DNA of 64,000 nucleotides, taken from NCBI GenBank assembly GCA_043758755.1, contig JAYVMW010000035.1, positions 116,788 to 180,787 on the forward strand, read 5' to 3'. Shown one piece after another: positions 61,863 to 64,000 of this stretch. The DNA is from Solimicrobium sp043758755. Its GTDB lineage: Bacteria > Pseudomonadota > Gammaproteobacteria > Burkholderiales > Burkholderiaceae_D. Position numbers and translations under genes: made by a program. Under the pieces are notes generated by a model. It was not told where the DNA came from, searched no databases, and saw nothing but the letters and a program-made list of their open reading frames with translations. Each line of letters opens with the position of its first letter. The first letter of the stretch is position 1.

Positions 61863-63254
61863 ATGAATGAACAAAAAACTACCCTGCTTATTATCGGCGG
61901 TGGTCCGGGCGGCTATATTGCTGCAATTCGCGCTGGGCAGCTCGGCATCGCAACCGTCTTGGTGGAAGGTGCTGAATTGGGCGGTACTTGCCTCAATATC
62001 GGCTGCATCCCGTCCAAGGCGTTGATTCACGCAGCAGATGAATTTGCCAAAGTAATTAACTATGCCGGTGCCTCACACCTTGGGATTCAGGTGCAGTCGC
62101 CAAAAATTGAAATTGGCAGTACCGTCAAATGGAAAGATGGCATTGTCGGGAAACTCACCGGTGGTGTCGGCGCTTTGCTTAAAAAACATAAGGTCACGGT
62201 CATTAAAGGCTGGGCAAAAATTGTCGATGGCAAAACTGTCGATGTATTGGACGGGGACATCGCCACCACTCGCATCAGTTGTATGCATTTATTACTGGCG
62301 CCCGGTTCGGTGCCAGTGTCGTTGCCGTTTATGCCATTTGGTGGAAGCGTCATCAGTTCGACCGAAGCGCTGTCGCCCAAAACTCTTCCCAAAAAACTGG
62401 TCGTAGTCGGTGCAGGTTATATCGGTTTGGAACTGGGCACTGCATATCGCAAGCTTGGCGTTGATGTGAGCGTGGTTGAATCCGCTGATCGGGTATTGCC
62501 TGCCTATGATGGTGAACTAACTAAACCAGTGGCGGGATCGCTGAAACGTCTGGGCGTCAATTTGTATCTGGGTTGCACGGTTCAGGGACTGAATGCTGCA
62601 GGCGATGCGGTGCGCATTAAAGATGGTAGTGGTGCAGAAAATGAATTGCCTGCTGATCAGGTGCTGGTGGCTGTCGGACGTCGTCCCCGCATCGATGGCT
62701 TTGGATTGGACTCTCTCAAACTCGATATGGATGGACGCTGCGTTAAGGTTGACGACCAGTGCCGTACCTCAATGCGCGACGTTTGGGCGATTGGTGATCT
62801 GACGGGTGAACCGATGTTAGCGCACCGCGCTATGGCGCAAGGCGAGATGGTGGCGGAAATTATTTCCGGCAAACGTCGCTACTTCCAACCTGCCGCAATG
62901 CCTGCAGTCTGCTTTACTGATCCGGAAGTGGTTGTAGTCGGTAAAACGCCTGATGAAGCTGCCGATCTGGATTGCATCACTGCGATGTTTCCCTTCGCCG
63001 CTAATGGCCGTGCCATGACTATCGAATCGACTGATGGGTTTGTGCGGGTGGTTGCGCGCCGCGATAACCATATGATTTTGGGCTGGCAGGCAGTCGGCAG
63101 CGGCGTATCAGAATTGAGTGCGGCGTTTAGCCAGTCGATAGAAATGGGCGCGACACTGGAAGATGTCGCTGGTACCATACACGCGCATCCGACTTTGGGT
63201 GAGGCAGTCCAGGAAGCGGCGCTGCGCGCACTCGGCCATGCCCTGCATATTTAA
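61863..63254 (+). CDS. lpdV: Dihydrolipoyl dehydrogenase of the branched-chain complex
   Basis: This E3 of 463 residues has no lipoyl domain, unlike LpdA at 19491-21242. It has the FAD site IIGGGPGGYIAAIRAGQLG, redox pair GGTCLNIGCIPSKALIH, NAD site VVGAGYIGLELGTAYRKLG, FAD contact AIGDLTGEPMLAHRAM and the catalytic HAHPTLGEA. It lies 21 bases after bkdB and ends the operon. Confidence 0.95.
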   Translation: MNEQKTTLLIIGGGPGGYIAAIRAGQLGIATVLVEGAELGGTCLNIGCIPSKALIHAADEFAKVINYAGASHLGIQVQSPKIEIGSTVKWKDGIVGKLTGGVGALLKKHKVTVIKGWAKIVDGKTVDVLDGDIATTRISCMHLLLAPGSVPVSLPFMPFGGSVISSTEALSPKTLPKKLVVVGAGYIGLELGTAYRKLGVDVSVVESADRVLPAYDGELTKPVAGSLKRLGVNLYLGCTVQGLNAAGDAVRIKDGSGAENELPADQVLVAVGRRPRIDGFGLDSLKLDMDGRCVKVDDQCRTSMRDVWAIGDLTGEPMLAHRAMAQGEMVAEIISGKRRYFQPAAMPAVCFTDPEVVVVGKTPDEAADLDCITAMFPFAANGRAMTIESTDGFVRVVARRDNHMILGWQAVGSGVSELSAAFSQSIEMGATLEDVAGTIHAHPTLGEAVQEAALRALGHALHI

Positions 63255-63357
63255 ATCCTACTAAGATAGCGTTGGCCCCGACAAGCGCCTATTTCTTGAA
63301 AGATGTGCGTTGCAGGGACGATTTTTCGTCAATATTTCTTAACAGGGAACGGTCCGC

Positions 63358-63801
63358 ATGAATAATTTTTCACAAGATATTCAAAAATTTAATGGCATCT
63401 ACAAATTGCCGGTCAGCCAGGTTCCCACTACCGACGTTGGCGTGCCGGTCGTAGAGCGATTAAAGGCATTCAAATCTATTTTGGGCGAAGAGCTTGACGA
63501 AATCGACGAAATTATTAATGCTGCCGAACGCGGTGACGACCAACTTGTATTGTTGACTGCGCTGGCCGATTTGCTCGGCGATATCCAAGTGTATTGTGCC
63601 TCAGAGATGGCCAAATTCGGTTTGCCACTTGATGAGGTATTAAGCGTGATCATGCAGTCGAATTTTTCTAAACTCGACGCCGACGGTAACCCAATTTATG
63701 ATGAACGCGGCAAAGTCATGAAGGGCGCGAATTATTGGAAGCCGGAGCCAAAAATTTCTAAAATATTGGATGACAAAATCAACGCTGCAAAAAAATCGTA
63801 A
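63358..63801 (+). CDS. MazG-like all-alpha NTP pyrophosphohydrolase
   Basis: This 147-residue protein has the metal-binding pattern of the all-alpha NTP-PPase fold: GEELDEIDEIINAAERGDDQ (EExxE-type) and, later, TALADLLGDIQVYCASEMAK (ExxD-like helix). It ends with KVMKGANYWKPEPKISKIL, which matches HisE/MazG-related house-cleaning enzymes. The likely job is hydrolysis of a nucleoside triphosphate or its modified form. It lies 103 bases after lpdV with an AACAGGGAA ribosome site. Metal residues are assigned by eye. Confidence 0.75.
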   Translation: MNNFSQDIQKFNGIYKLPVSQVPTTDVGVPVVERLKAFKSILGEELDEIDEIINAAERGDDQLVLLTALADLLGDIQVYCASEMAKFGLPLDEVLSVIMQSNFSKLDADGNPIYDERGKVMKGANYWKPEPKISKILDDKINAAKKS

Positions 63802-64000
63802 GCCATCCACTGTCCGGCGCACGATCCGCTCTGCGGTTACCAGTTCCGCTGTTGCTGACCGGCGTGCGAGCCTTGTAAGCCGCGGTGATTGTGCTGCGTG
63901 CGCTGCATTAGCTTAGTCCAGTCGTGTTCGCGGCATCTTTGGTTACTTGGAAGGCTTAACTATCTCAACCGTGGTCAAATAAATCAGATTCGATGCTCCG
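63802..64000. other. Window end, no gene seen
   Basis: The last 199 bases hold no gene, RNA or clear terminator that I can support. Confidence 0.4.

Noticed and set aside
1..64000. CRISPR arrays, intact IS elements, prophage genes
   Set aside because: No regularly spaced repeats, transposase, integrase or phage structural gene was found on either strand.

Overview
The window reads as a chromosomal segment of a betaproteobacterium, most likely Burkholderiales and plausibly Oxalobacteraceae-like. This rests on family recognition only: an AceE-AceF-LpdA operon whose LpdA carries its own lipoyl domain, the small Trp-rich protein found in Burkholderiales, PEP-CTERM proteins, a DUF2486-like gene after holC, a beta-type 6S RNA beside zapA/zapB, and a B-type L31. 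Base composition looks moderate (a little over half G+C by eye).

Layout. 1-9.6 kb: the 5' part of rne (minus strand), then rluC, a HAD phosphatase and a Rieske protein, then a cbb3-oxidase assembly pair (ccoI split in two, ccoS), then converging mnmH, trmB and a persulfide-dioxygenase/rhodanese fusion. 9.6-18.5 kb: a tRNA-Gly(CCC) gene interrupted in its T-loop by 81 nt, a GGDEF/EAL protein, a hybrid sensor kinase, a GST, an NTF2-like protein, a periplasmic solute-binding protein, a large acyl-CoA dehydrogenase and an EAL-gene remnant. 18.8-31.9 kb: an AbrB/Doc toxin-antitoxin pair, the pyruvate dehydrogenase operon (aceE-aceF-lpdA, minus), folD-prlC, a glutaredoxin-like/holC/DUF2486 operon, and a divergent Lrp regulator and LivK-type binding protein. 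31.9-42.4 kb: a DUF5009-type membrane protein, PEP-CTERM proteins, cytochrome c, LysR, lgt, a malonyl-CoA-synthetase-like ligase, a broken alpha/beta hydrolase, a chemoreceptor and a 44-residue membrane peptide. 42.4-54.3 kb: an EVE-domain protein, 6S RNA, zapA/zapB, an AddB-AddA-like recombination operon, trxA-rho, rpmE, an ArnT-like glycosyltransferase and tRNA-Leu(CAA).

54.2-58.2 kb is the most plastic part. The last 53 bp of tRNA-Leu are exactly repeated 1.54 kb downstream, bracketing a small islet (GNAT acetyltransferase, HigA, HigB) with no integrase. Beyond it lie a HepT/MntA pair, a group II intron 5' fragment sitting behind a terminator, a 5'-truncated PEP-CTERM gene, a palindromic repeat and gene debris. 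58.2-63.3 kb is a complete branched-chain 2-oxoacid dehydrogenase operon (bkdA1-bkdA2-bkdB-lpdV), followed by a MazG-like NTP pyrophosphohydrolase.

I found no CRISPR array, no intact transposase and no clearly unprecedented multi-gene system. The best leads are the interrupted tRNA-Gly and the integrase-less tRNA-Leu islet. All function calls come from reading motifs; no database search was run.
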